The notes under the pieces: generated by a model
Told to the model about the DNA's origin: nothing
What the model saw: only the letters and a program-made list of their open reading frames with translations
Database searches by the model: none
Shown: piece by piece, positions 48,265-56,283 of the stretch
How the letters are laid out: every line of letters starts with the position of its first letter
Numbering within the stretch: the stretch's first letter is position 1
Made by a program: the position numbers and the translations under genes
From: Oerskovia sp042887685
GTDB lineage: Bacteria; Actinomycetota; Actinomycetes; Actinomycetales; Cellulomonadaceae
Assembly (NCBI RefSeq): GCF_042887685.1
Contig: NZ_JBHVOS010000027.1
Span: 1 to 64,000, forward strand
DNA length: 64,000 nucleotides
Direction of reading: 5' to 3'

Positions 48265-49215
48265 ATGATCCAGGTGGAGGCGCTGACGAAGCGCTACGGG
48301 GCCACGACGGCCGTGGACGGGCTGACGTTCACGGCTCGCCCCGGGACGGTGACGGGCTTTCTCGGCCCGAACGGTGCCGGGAAGTCGACGACCATGCGGA
48401 TGATCGTCGGGCTCGAACGTCCCACGTCGGGCACCGCGACGGTCGGCGGCCGCCGGTATGCCGACCTGCCCGCGCCGCTGCACGCCGTCGGCGTCATGCT
48501 CGACGCGCGCTCGGTCCACCCCGGGCGCTCGGCGTTCCGACACCTCCTCGCGCAGGCCCGGACCCACGGCGTCTCCCGTTCACGCGTGGACGAGGTGATC
48601 GCGACGACCGGGCTCGAGTCCGTCGCCGGGCGCAGGGCCGGGACGTACTCGTTGGGCATGGGGCAGCGTCTCGGGATCGCTGGTGCCCTCCTCGGCGACC
48701 CCGAGACCCTGATCCTCGACGAACCGGTCAACGGCCTCGACCCCGACGGGGTCCTGTGGGTGCGCGGGCTCGTCCGGAGCCTGGCGTCCGAGGGCCGCAC
48801 GGTCTTCCTCTCCTCGCACCTGATGCACGAGCTCTCGCTGTGCGCGGACCGGGTCGTCGTCATCGGCAAGGGTCGGCTGCTCGCCGACGCCACGGTGACC
48901 GAGCTCGTCCGACGCTCCGAACGCGCGAGCACGGTCCGCGTCCGCACGACCGATCCCGACCTGCTCACGAAGGCCGTCGTCGGCCTCGGTGCCGACGTGG
49001 TGCCGCACGAGGACGGGGTGCTGACCGTCCGGGGGGCGTCCGTCGACGAGGTCGGCGCGACCGCCGCACGCTGCGGCGCGACGGTCCTGGAGCTCGCGAC
49101 CGAGGGCGGCTCGCTCGAGGACGCCTACCTGCACCTCACCGCCGACGCCGTCCAGTACCGGGGCGGCAGCCCCGACGGCGCGGCGACCGGCACGTCGGCC
49201 GGAGGGGTCCGATGA
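48265..49215 (+). CDS. ABC exporter ATP-binding protein (BcrA/antibiotic-type)
   Basis: A 316-residue ATPase for export or membrane protection. Walker A GPNGAGKST, signature YSLGMGQRLG, Walker B LILDEPVNGLDPDG, switch His in SSHLMHEL. The C-terminal 90 residues form the extra domain common to the BcrA/DrrA-type group. AGGAG precedes the ATG at 48265. The stop overlaps the start of the first permease gene (ATGA), so the complex is made as a unit. The neighbouring sensor kinase and regulator suggest stress- or antibiotic-induced expression, although the substrate is unknown. Confidence 0.9.
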   Translation: MIQVEALTKRYGATTAVDGLTFTARPGTVTGFLGPNGAGKSTTMRMIVGLERPTSGTATVGGRRYADLPAPLHAVGVMLDARSVHPGRSAFRHLLAQARTHGVSRSRVDEVIATTGLESVAGRRAGTYSLGMGQRLGIAGALLGDPETLILDEPVNGLDPDGVLWVRGLVRSLASEGRTVFLSSHLMHELSLCADRVVVIGKGRLLADATVTELVRRSERASTVRVRTTDPDLLTKAVVGLGADVVPHEDGVLTVRGASVDEVGATAARCGATVLELATEGGSLEDAYLHLTADAVQYRGGSPDGAATGTSAGGVR

Positions 49216-50099
49216 GCGCCCTCACCACGTCGCCCGCGGGGGGCGCCGGCGCACGGACGGGCGGGCCCGCGGTCCGCCGCGGCCCGACCTTCCCCCGAGT
49301 CGTCGCCTCGGAGTGGACCAAGCTCACGAGCCTGCGGTCCACGGCGGTGATCGCGGTCGCGACGGTCGTGGTGTCGTGGGCGCTGACGTACCTGGCCGCG
49401 AACGCCTCGTCGGTCGACCCGGGGTTCGTCCCGCTCGACTCGCTCACGGCGGGGCTCCTGCTCGCCCAGGTCGGTCCGCTGGTCCTGGGCATCCTCGTCG
49501 GGACCGGTGATTTCACCACGGGCACGTTCCGCTCGACGTTCACGGCCGTCCCCCGGCGGCTGCCCGTGCTCGCCGCGCAGGTGGTCGCGGTCGGCGCGTC
49601 CGCGCTCGTGGTCGCGGCCGCTTCCGTGGTTGCCGCCGTCGTGGCGCTGGTGCCGGCGGCGTCCTCTCGCGGCATCCCGCTGGACCTGACCGGCGACGGG
49701 ACCCCGCAGGTCCTGGTCGGGATGGCGGCGTTCCTCGTCGCGATGGCGCTGCTCGGCCTGGCGGTCGGTGCGCTGCTGCGCAGCCCGGTCCCCGCCGTCG
49801 CGCTCGCGGTCGTCCTGGTGCTCGTCCTGCCCGTCGTCCTCTCGCTGGGCTCCGACCTGGCGACCGACCCGATGTCCCCGGCGGAGGGCACCGTGTCGTC
49901 GCAGCAGTCCCTCGTGAACACCGTGGTGACGTTCCTCCCCAGCGGCGCGGCCGACCTCCTCGTGCGGGGACCGGGAGGCAGCGGCATCGAGGGCGCCCCG
50001 GACCTCGGCCCCTGGGGTGGCGCGCTCGTGCTCGTCGGCTGGGTCCTGGTCCCGCTCGCGGTCGCCGCGGTCCGCCTGCGCGCCCGCGACGTGGTCTGA
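49212..50099 (+). CDS. ABC-2 type permease of the exporter, first of two paralogues
   Basis: A 295-residue membrane protein with about six hydrophobic segments. After a cytoplasmic Ala/Gly-rich start it has RVVASEWTKLTSLRSTAVIAVATVVVSW, then VGPLVLGILVGTGDFTTGTFRSTFTAVPRRLPVLAAQVVAV, a pattern repeated almost motif for motif in the next gene. The ATG at 49212 overlaps the ATPase stop codon (ATGA). It probably pairs with the second permease to form a heterodimeric channel. Confidence 0.88.
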   Translation: MSALTTSPAGGAGARTGGPAVRRGPTFPRVVASEWTKLTSLRSTAVIAVATVVVSWALTYLAANASSVDPGFVPLDSLTAGLLLAQVGPLVLGILVGTGDFTTGTFRSTFTAVPRRLPVLAAQVVAVGASALVVAAASVVAAVVALVPAASSRGIPLDLTGDGTPQVLVGMAAFLVAMALLGLAVGALLRSPVPAVALAVVLVLVLPVVLSLGSDLATDPMSPAEGTVSSQQSLVNTVVTFLPSGAADLLVRGPGGSGIEGAPDLGPWGGALVLVGWVLVPLAVAAVRLRARDVV

Positions 50100-50111
50100 G
50101 GAGGACGAGCG

Positions 50112-50951
50112 ATGAGCCACCTTCTCGACCGGGCCGCGGACCGCACCACGGCTCCCGAGCCCGGGAGCGACCGGGGCCCCACGATCCCCCGCGTGCTCGC
50201 AGCCGAGTGGACCAAGATCACGAGCCTTCGCTCGACCGCCTGGCTCGCGGCGGCCACCGTCGTCGCGGCGGCCGGGCTCGCCTTCGGCCTGGGCCTGTTG
50301 GTCCGACCGGGTGACGCCGGGAGCGGGGCGTCGCTCGCGGTCACGGGCCACGTGCTCGCCCAGCTCGGCCCGCTCGTCCTGGGCGTGCTGGTCGGCACGG
50401 GTGAGCACGCGACGGGAACCTTCCGGGCCACGTTCACGGCCGTCCCCCGACGCCTTCCGGTCCTCGGTGGCCAGGCCGTGGTCACGGCCGGGTGGGGGGC
50501 CGTCGTCGCAGCCGCCGCGGTCGGCGCCTCGCTCCTCGTCACGTCGGGGCAGCGGGCAGACGCCGGGCTCGTCGTCGACGTCACCGACGCCGAGACCGTG
50601 CGTCTGCTCGCGGGCTACGTGCTCCACCAGACGGGCGTCGCGCTGCTCGGGCTCGGGATCGGCGCGCTCGTGCGTCGAGCCACCGGCGCGCTCGTCACGG
50701 CGGTCATGCTGCTCCTCGTCCTCGACCAGTTCCTCGCCACGAACCCGGGCCGGTTCACGGACACCCTCCGGGCGCTCCTGCCGGCGGCCGGTGCTCGACT
50801 GGTCCAGGGCGACGCCCAGGCCGCGGCGCTGGACGCCACGAGCGTCGGTCCGGACCTCGGCACGTGGGGCGGTGGCCTGGTCCTCCTCGTGTGGGTCGTC
50901 GCGCTCCTCGCGGCAGCGTTCTACCGCCTGCGTCGCCATGACCTCTCCTGA
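50112..50951 (+). CDS. ABC-2 type permease of the exporter, second of two paralogues
   Basis: A 279-residue membrane protein with about six hydrophobic segments. It shares with the previous gene the segments (R)VLAAEWTKITSLRSTAWLA and GPLVLGVLVGTGEHATGTFRATFTAVPRRLPVLGGQAVV, and the end GPDLGTWGGGLVLLVWV, so the two arose by tandem duplication. GGAGGACGAGCG precedes the ATG. The gene ends 55 bases before the sensor kinase gene. Together with the ATPase it makes an exporter whose substrate is unknown. Confidence 0.88.
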   Translation: MSHLLDRAADRTTAPEPGSDRGPTIPRVLAAEWTKITSLRSTAWLAAATVVAAAGLAFGLGLLVRPGDAGSGASLAVTGHVLAQLGPLVLGVLVGTGEHATGTFRATFTAVPRRLPVLGGQAVVTAGWGAVVAAAAVGASLLVTSGQRADAGLVVDVTDAETVRLLAGYVLHQTGVALLGLGIGALVRRATGALVTAVMLLLVLDQFLATNPGRFTDTLRALLPAAGARLVQGDAQAAALDATSVGPDLGTWGGGLVLLVWVVALLAAAFYRLRRHDLS

Positions 50952-51006
50952 CCCGCACCGGGAGGCAGGGCCCTCGGACCGGACGATCGGTGGGACAGTG
51001 GGGTCC

Positions 51007-52473
51007 ATGCCCACCCCGCGCGCGGTCGCTCCGCCGACCCCCGCGTCGACCGTCCCGTCCGTCCTGACCGAGACCCAGGCGCTGCACGTCGGACCGATCG
51101 GGCACCTCGTCGCGGCTCGTCCGTGGGTCGCGGACCTCGCCCTCGCTCTCGGCGTGCTGCTGCTCGGTCTGGTGACGACCGAGATGGCGCGCATGACGGT
51201 CCACGGGTCGACCGGCCTGGGTCTCTTCCTGCCAGGGGCGTCCGCAGCCCGCCTGGTCTCGGCCGTCTGGTGGGCGGGGTCCGTCCTGGGAGCCGTGCTC
51301 CTGGTGGTGCGGCGAGCGTCGCCGCTGGTGGTCACGGGCGCGCTCACCGTCCTGGCCCTCGGCTCGCTCGCCACCGCGGGAGTGCTGGGCGTCCTCGGGG
51401 CGTGCCTCGCGTGCGCGCTCTGCACGGTCGCGGCCACGCGACCACCGCGCACGACCTGGATCACGTGCGCCACGGTGTTCCTCGTCGTCACGGTCGCCCT
51501 CTGGCACTGGCAGGACATCGGCCTCGCGGAGCTCCTCCTGTGGAGCGACCCCGCTCTGGCCTCGATCGACGAGCCCGGCCGACGGCTCCCGGCGCCACCG
51601 TTCTCCGCGGGCCGCCGGACGTTCTCGGTGCTCCTGCTCCTCGGGCTCCTGCTCCTGGGCGTCGCGACCGGCGCGGTGGCGCGTGCCAGGCGCCAGCACG
51701 CGCACGACCTCGTGGAGCGCTACGCGGCGATGGCCCGTGAGCGCGACCAGAGCGCCGCGCTCGCGCGTGCCGCCGAGCGTGCGCGGATCGCGCGCGAGAT
51801 GCACGACGTCGTCGCGCACAACGTGTCGGTCATGGTGGCCCTGTCCGACGGCGCAGGGGCCGCGCTCGACCGGGCCCCCGAACGCTCGCGCGAGGCGTTG
51901 CGCGAGCTCTCCCGGACGGGGCGGGGCGCGCTGTCCGACATGCAGGGCGTCCTCGGCGCGCTCGACCCCGGCGAGAGCGCCGACGCGGCAGGAGGCGGAG
52001 CGGAGCCTGTCGCCACCGACCTCGCGACGATCGTCGGACGCTTCCGGTCCGCGGGCGTCCCGGTGGGCGTGCGGGGGCTCGACATCGAGCTCCCCCAGGA
52101 CACCACGCTGCGGCTGGCGGTCGCCCGCGTCGTGACGGAGGCGTTGACCAACGTGCTCCGGCACGCCCCGGGCACCCCGCGTGCCGAGGTCGCCGTGCGA
52201 CGCGGCCCGCGGGGTCTCGAGGTCGAGGTGCTCGACGACGGCGGCACCCGCCCGGGGAGCGGTGGCGGCTCGGGGCGGGGCATCCTCGGCATGCGGGAAC
52301 GCGCCGCGCTCCTCGGGGGGCACGTCGAGGTCGGCCCCCGACCCGGTGGAGGATGGCGCGTGCACCTCGTGCTGCCGTCCGACGACCGACGCCCGGCACC
52401 GGCACCGGCAGCGGCACCGGACCAGGGCACGGGACCCGGCGGGACCGACAGATCGGACGGACGACAGCGATGA
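51007..52473 (+). CDS. NarL-type two-component sensor histidine kinase
   Basis: A 488-residue membrane sensor. The N-terminal part (about 35-235) has six or so hydrophobic helices without an obvious extracellular domain, suggesting an intramembrane sensor. The cytoplasmic HisKA_3 region has the phosphorylated His266 in IAREMHDVVAHNVSVMV, and the HATPase_c domain contains VVTEALTNVLRHAPG and GGSGRGILGMRERAALLGG. A Pro/Ala-rich tail follows. The ATG at 51007 has GACAGT seven bases upstream and no clear Shine-Dalgarno, so it may be leaderless. It overlaps the response regulator gene (ATGA). It may sense the compound exported by the neighbouring transporter. Confidence 0.92.
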   Translation: MPTPRAVAPPTPASTVPSVLTETQALHVGPIGHLVAARPWVADLALALGVLLLGLVTTEMARMTVHGSTGLGLFLPGASAARLVSAVWWAGSVLGAVLLVVRRASPLVVTGALTVLALGSLATAGVLGVLGACLACALCTVAATRPPRTTWITCATVFLVVTVALWHWQDIGLAELLLWSDPALASIDEPGRRLPAPPFSAGRRTFSVLLLLGLLLLGVATGAVARARRQHAHDLVERYAAMARERDQSAALARAAERARIAREMHDVVAHNVSVMVALSDGAGAALDRAPERSREALRELSRTGRGALSDMQGVLGALDPGESADAAGGGAEPVATDLATIVGRFRSAGVPVGVRGLDIELPQDTTLRLAVARVVTEALTNVLRHAPGTPRAEVAVRRGPRGLEVEVLDDGGTRPGSGGGSGRGILGMRERAALLGGHVEVGPRPGGGWRVHLVLPSDDRRPAPAPAAAPDQGTGPGGTDRSDGRQR

Positions 52474-53147
52474 CGACGGTGCTGCTCGTGGACGACCAGG
52501 CGCTCCTGCGCCTGGGGTTCCGCCTCGTGATCGAGTCCGAGCCCGACCTCGAGGTCGTCGGTGAGGCCTCCGACGGCCAGGTCGCTATCGCCCAGACCGC
52601 GGCCCTGGCCCCTGACGTCGTGGTCATGGACATCCGCATGCCGGGCATGGGCGGCATCGAGGCCACACGCCGCATCGTCGCGGAGCACCCCGCGACCCGG
52701 GTGCTCGTCCTGACCACGTTCGACGTCGACGAGTACGCGTTCGCGGCGCTGCGCTCGGGTGCCAGCGGCTTCCTGCTCAAGAACGCCCTGCCGGCCGAGC
52801 TCGTCGCCGCGATCCGTACCGTGGCGGCGGGCAGCTCGATCGTCGCCCCGCGGATCGTGCGCCGCCTGCTCGACCTCTTCGCCCCGCACCTGCCCACGGG
52901 CGCGACCGCCGCGGCGAGCGCGGACGACCTGAACCCGGCGCTGCGCACGCTCACGCCCCGCGAGCTCGACGTCCTGCGGTGCGTCGCGGAGGGCCTGTCC
53001 AACGCCGAGATCGCCGAGCGGCTGGTCCTCTCGGCGACCACGGTCAAGACCCACGTCGGGAACATGCTCGCCAAGCTCGGGGTCCGCGACCGCGTGCAGG
53101 CCGTGATCGTCGCCTACGAGAGCGGGCTCGTCGGGCAGGGGCGCTGA
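52470..53147 (+). CDS. NarL/LuxR-type response regulator
   Basis: A 225-residue DNA-binding regulator, partner of the adjacent kinase. The receiver domain (1-120) has Asp9/Asp10 in LLVDDQ, the phosphorylated Asp54 in VVVMDIRMPG, Thr in VLVLTTFD and Lys in FLLKNALP. The LuxR-type helix-turn-helix (about 158-220) reads LTPRELDVLRCVAEGLSNAEIAERLVLSATTVKTHVGNMLAKLGVRD in three helices. Its length and layout are standard. The start overlaps the kinase stop codon. It probably controls the ABC exporter operon upstream and perhaps itself. Confidence 0.94.
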   Translation: MTTVLLVDDQALLRLGFRLVIESEPDLEVVGEASDGQVAIAQTAALAPDVVVMDIRMPGMGGIEATRRIVAEHPATRVLVLTTFDVDEYAFAALRSGASGFLLKNALPAELVAAIRTVAAGSSIVAPRIVRRLLDLFAPHLPTGATAAASADDLNPALRTLTPRELDVLRCVAEGLSNAEIAERLVLSATTVKTHVGNMLAKLGVRDRVQAVIVAYESGLVGQGR

Positions 53148-53161
53148 CGCGCGCCCGACCC

Positions 53162-54226
53162 TCAGTCCTGCGCCCGCTCCGCGAGCATCTCCGCGACCCG
53201 CCCCAGGTTCCCCAGCGCCGCGCGGTTCTCGTCGATGCTCCCGAGCCGTCGGCCGGACCCGAGCCCCACTCCCCCCGGGCGCGCAGCGGCGAGGAGAGTG
53301 ACGTCGTCGAGCCCCGAGGCCGGGAGACCGATCCGGCGCCACGGGACGGTCACGAGCGACGCGAGCTCGCCGAGGTTCGGTCCCGAGCACTGCGAGACCT
53401 TCGCGGGCGGCAGCCCCGCCCAGACCCCGACGTCACGCTCGACCGCACGGGCGACCAGCTCCCAGCCCTTCTCGTCCCAGCCGTCGGCCCGGGCCGCGAG
53501 GTCGAGACCCACGGCGTCGGCCCCGGCGAGGACGACGGGGGCGATCCCCACCCACGCGGGTCCCACGTGCACGACGCTGCGCGCACCCGCATCCCGCACC
53601 GCGTCCAGGACCGTCTCGAGCCCCTCCACGATGGCGGGCCCCTCGACCGGTCGCAGGCGGGAGTACCCGGAGAACGTGGGCAGGACGCCCGCGTTGATCT
53701 GCCCGAGCAGCGGCTCGGAGACCTGCACCACGAGCTCGGCCCCGGGTACCTGCCGACGCACCTCGTCGAGGTGCGCCCGCACCCCGACGGCGAGCGAGGA
53801 CGCCAGGTCGGCCCGCGCGCCCTGGTCGGCGAGGACCCGGTCGCCGCGTGCGAGGTACAGCTCGGCCGCGAGCGTCCACGGCCCCACGACCGACACCGCG
53901 AGCGGCCCGACGTACCCGTGCCCGGCGATCGCGAGCGCCCCGAGGTCGTCCCGGAGGAAGGCCCGCGCCCTGCGCTCGTCCATGCCGGGGCGGTCCGCGA
54001 GCTTCCACCCGTGCGGCCCGATCTCGACGGGCAGGTCCGCGAGCAGGGTCGCGGTGCGGCCCACGCCGTCGGCCCCCGGACCTCGCTGGGGCAGGCGCAC
54101 GAGGAACGGGACGGGCGTCACGCCCGTGGGGACCTCGGCGAGGTCCCCGAAGACCGTCTGCTGCGCCTCGAGGACGTCGGTGCCCTCGCCGCCGGGCCAC
54201 GGCCCGTGGCCGCTGACTGACGTCAT
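53162..54226 (-). CDS. MetE/UroD-like TIM-barrel protein without zinc ligands
   Basis: A 354-residue protein related to cobalamin-independent methionine synthase (C-terminal half). It occurs near ligA, mnmA and iscS in several actinobacteria, for example Rv3015c in Mycobacterium tuberculosis (memory, not checked). The usual zinc pattern is degraded: the region that should read His-x-Cys is VVHVGPAWVG, and the C-terminal Cys is replaced in VGLGSGRRLG; one Cys remains in KVSQCSGPN. A zinc-dependent methyl transfer is therefore doubtful. AAGGAGAAC precedes the ATG at 54226. It is convergent with the response regulator gene (14 bases apart) and divergent from the SnoaL-like gene. Function unknown. 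Confidence 0.75.
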   Translation of the reverse strand: MTSVSGHGPWPGGEGTDVLEAQQTVFGDLAEVPTGVTPVPFLVRLPQRGPGADGVGRTATLLADLPVEIGPHGWKLADRPGMDERRARAFLRDDLGALAIAGHGYVGPLAVSVVGPWTLAAELYLARGDRVLADQGARADLASSLAVGVRAHLDEVRRQVPGAELVVQVSEPLLGQINAGVLPTFSGYSRLRPVEGPAIVEGLETVLDAVRDAGARSVVHVGPAWVGIAPVVLAGADAVGLDLAARADGWDEKGWELVARAVERDVGVWAGLPPAKVSQCSGPNLGELASLVTVPWRRIGLPASGLDDVTLLAAARPGGVGLGSGRRLGSIDENRAALGNLGRVAEMLAERAQD

Positions 54227-54443
54227 GTCCAGTTCTCCTTGCTGTTCGACGTGCTCCAGGACCGGCCCGATGGTCGGGCCCGTCCACCAACTCCCCTGAC
54301 GCTCCCCGGAGAACTCACCCGAGCATCACCCGCACGAACTCTTGCGGTGTCCCTCTCTCCGAGTGAAGGCTGATGAGTATGCACCACAGACCGTGACGAC
54401 GCGGTGGCCGCTGGACCGACCCCGCCGGACGAGCGAGGCGGAC

Positions 54444-55004
54444 ATGAGCAGCAGCAGGCACGAGGCGACCGGGACCACCCTTCCCGGCGACCAGCACCAC
54501 GAGGCGGCCACGACACCCGCCGGTGCGACCAACAAGGCGGCCGCGATCGCGGTGCACACCCAGGCCATCCCCGGGAACCACGCCGAGGCGCTCGCGGCGC
54601 TCGTCGCCGCCGACTTCCACAACCACGACCCGGCGCCCGGCTGCTCGGGCGGCATCGAGGGGCTGGTCGCGACCATGCACTGGTTCTCGGACGCGTTCTC
54701 CGACCAGCACGTCGAGGTGCTGCACGCGGTCGCCGAGGGCGACCTGGTGGCGCTGCACGTCGCGTTCAGCGCCCGGCACACGGGCTACTTCCGGGGCCTG
54801 GCCCCCACGGGCCGTCACTTCACGGTCCGGGAGATGCACATGCTGCGCTTCGTGGACGGGCGCGAGGCCGAGCACTGGGCGGTGCGCGACGACGCGTGGC
54901 TCGTGCGCGAGCTCAGCGAGCACCCCGTGGTCCCGACGAGCGCGGTGCTCGCCGCGACGCAGCCCGGCGCCGCGGTGGGGAGCAGCGTCCCTGTCGCGGT
55001 GTGA
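54444..55004 (+). CDS. SnoaL-like / ester-cyclase-type NTF2-fold protein
   Basis: A 186-residue cytoplasmic protein with an NTF2-like fold. After about 30 low-complexity residues the segment KAAAIAVHTQAIPGNHAEALAALVAADFHNHDPAPG, GIEGLVATMHWFSDAFSDQHVEVLHAVAEGDLVALHVAFSARHTGYFRGLAPTGRHF is typical of SnoaL-like polyketide cyclase and ester-cyclase annotation groups (segments quoted in parts). Such proteins have diverse or unknown roles. The ATG at 54444 follows GAGGCGGAC; an in-frame ATG at 54342 would add a basic extension. It lies between two genes of a conserved housekeeping block on the opposite strand, so it is probably an insertion there. Confidence 0.75.
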   Translation: MSSSRHEATGTTLPGDQHHEAATTPAGATNKAAAIAVHTQAIPGNHAEALAALVAADFHNHDPAPGCSGGIEGLVATMHWFSDAFSDQHVEVLHAVAEGDLVALHVAFSARHTGYFRGLAPTGRHFTVREMHMLRFVDGREAEHWAVRDDAWLVRELSEHPVVPTSAVLAATQPGAAVGSSVPVAV

Positions 55005-55026
55005 CGGGCGCACGGCCGGGGACCGG

Positions 55027-56283
55027 TCAGCGGGCGGCGCTCGCCGCGCGCTGCGCCCGGTAGGCGCGCTGCACGGTCGACTGCCCGATCACGCGCGTGC
55101 CCTGGTACACGACGAGCGACTGCCCTGCGGCGACGCCGCGCAGCGTCTCGCCCGTGAGCTCGACCTCGGTGCGGGCGCCGTCGGCAGCACCGGGTGCCGA
55201 CCCGCCGTCCGCCTGCCCGACGACGGCACGCACCCGCGCGGGGACCGGCGCCCCGTGGGCGCGCACCTGGACGGACGCGTCGAACCAGCCGGTCACCCGA
55301 CCGGACGCCGCACCGTCGGGCACCGACCCCGCGAGGGCGGGCTCCCACCCCGCGGCCGCGAGGACGTCGTCCGCGAGCCACACCGAGCGGTCCCCCTCGA
55401 TGCGGTCGACCGTGAGCAGCTCGGCCGGCCCCACGACGACCCGGTTGGAGACCGGCTCGACCTCGAGCACGTAGCGCGGCCTGCCGTCCGCGGCCGGGCG
55501 CCCCAGCGACAGGCCCTTGCGCTGGCCGACCGTGAACGCGTACGCGCCCTCGTGCTCGCCCAGGACCTCGCCCTCGGTGTCGACGATGTCGCCCGTGCGC
55601 GCGCCCAGGCGCGCCTTGAGGAAGCCCTGCGTGTCGCCGTCGGACACGAAGCAGATGTCGTAGGAGTCGGGCTTGTTCGAGACCGACAGGCCGCGCCGCT
55701 CGGCCTCGGCCCGGACCTCGTCCTTGGACGCGAAGCCGCCGAGCGGGAAGATCGACCGGGCCAGCCGCTCCTGGCCCATGACCGCGAGCACGTACGACTG
55801 GTCCTTGGCGTCGTTGGGCGAGCGGTGCAGCTCGCGGACCGTGCGCGTCACCGCCTCGCCGTCGGGCCCGGGGACGGTGACCTCGCGCGTGAGGACCTGC
55901 GCGTAGTGCCCCGTCGCGACCGCGTCGAAGCCCAGCGCGGTGGCCTTGTCGAGCAGCGCCTCGAACTTGATGTGCTCGTTGCAGCGCACGCACGGGTTGG
56001 GTGTGCGCCCGGCCTCGTACTCGGACAGGAAGTCCGCGACGACCGTGTCCTCGAAGCGCTCCGAGAGGTCCCACACGTAGTACGGGATGCCCAGCACGTC
56101 GGCGGCGCGGCGCGCGTCTCCCGCGTCCTCGATCGAGCAGCAGCCGCGCGAGCCCGCACGGAACTGCTCGCGGTTGCGCGACAGGGCCATGTGCACCCCG
56201 ACCACCTCGTGGCCGGCCTCGACGGCCAGGGCCGCCGCGACGGCGGAGTCGACCCCGCCGGACATCGCTGCCAGGACTCTCAT
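55027..56283 (-). CDS. mnmA: tRNA-specific 2-thiouridylase MnmA
   Basis: Puts sulfur on U34 of tRNA-Lys, -Glu and -Gln using sulfur from IscS. The 418-residue product begins MRVLAAMSGGVDSAVAAAL (PP-loop ATP site SGGVDS), has the first catalytic Cys in TPNPCVRCNEHIKF and the second in PDSYDICFV, and GHYAQ between them. The C-terminal beta domain has an inserted Ala/Asp/Gly-rich stretch (about 370-385). Length is slightly above average. The ATG overlaps the iscS stop (ATGA), so both are translated together. Confidence 0.95.
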   Translation of the reverse strand: MRVLAAMSGGVDSAVAAALAVEAGHEVVGVHMALSRNREQFRAGSRGCCSIEDAGDARRAADVLGIPYYVWDLSERFEDTVVADFLSEYEAGRTPNPCVRCNEHIKFEALLDKATALGFDAVATGHYAQVLTREVTVPGPDGEAVTRTVRELHRSPNDAKDQSYVLAVMGQERLARSIFPLGGFASKDEVRAEAERRGLSVSNKPDSYDICFVSDGDTQGFLKARLGARTGDIVDTEGEVLGEHEGAYAFTVGQRKGLSLGRPAADGRPRYVLEVEPVSNRVVVGPAELLTVDRIEGDRSVWLADDVLAAAGWEPALAGSVPDGAASGRVTGWFDASVQVRAHGAPVPARVRAVVGQADGGSAPGAADGARTEVELTGETLRGVAAGQSLVVYQGTRVIGQSTVQRAYRAQRAASAAR

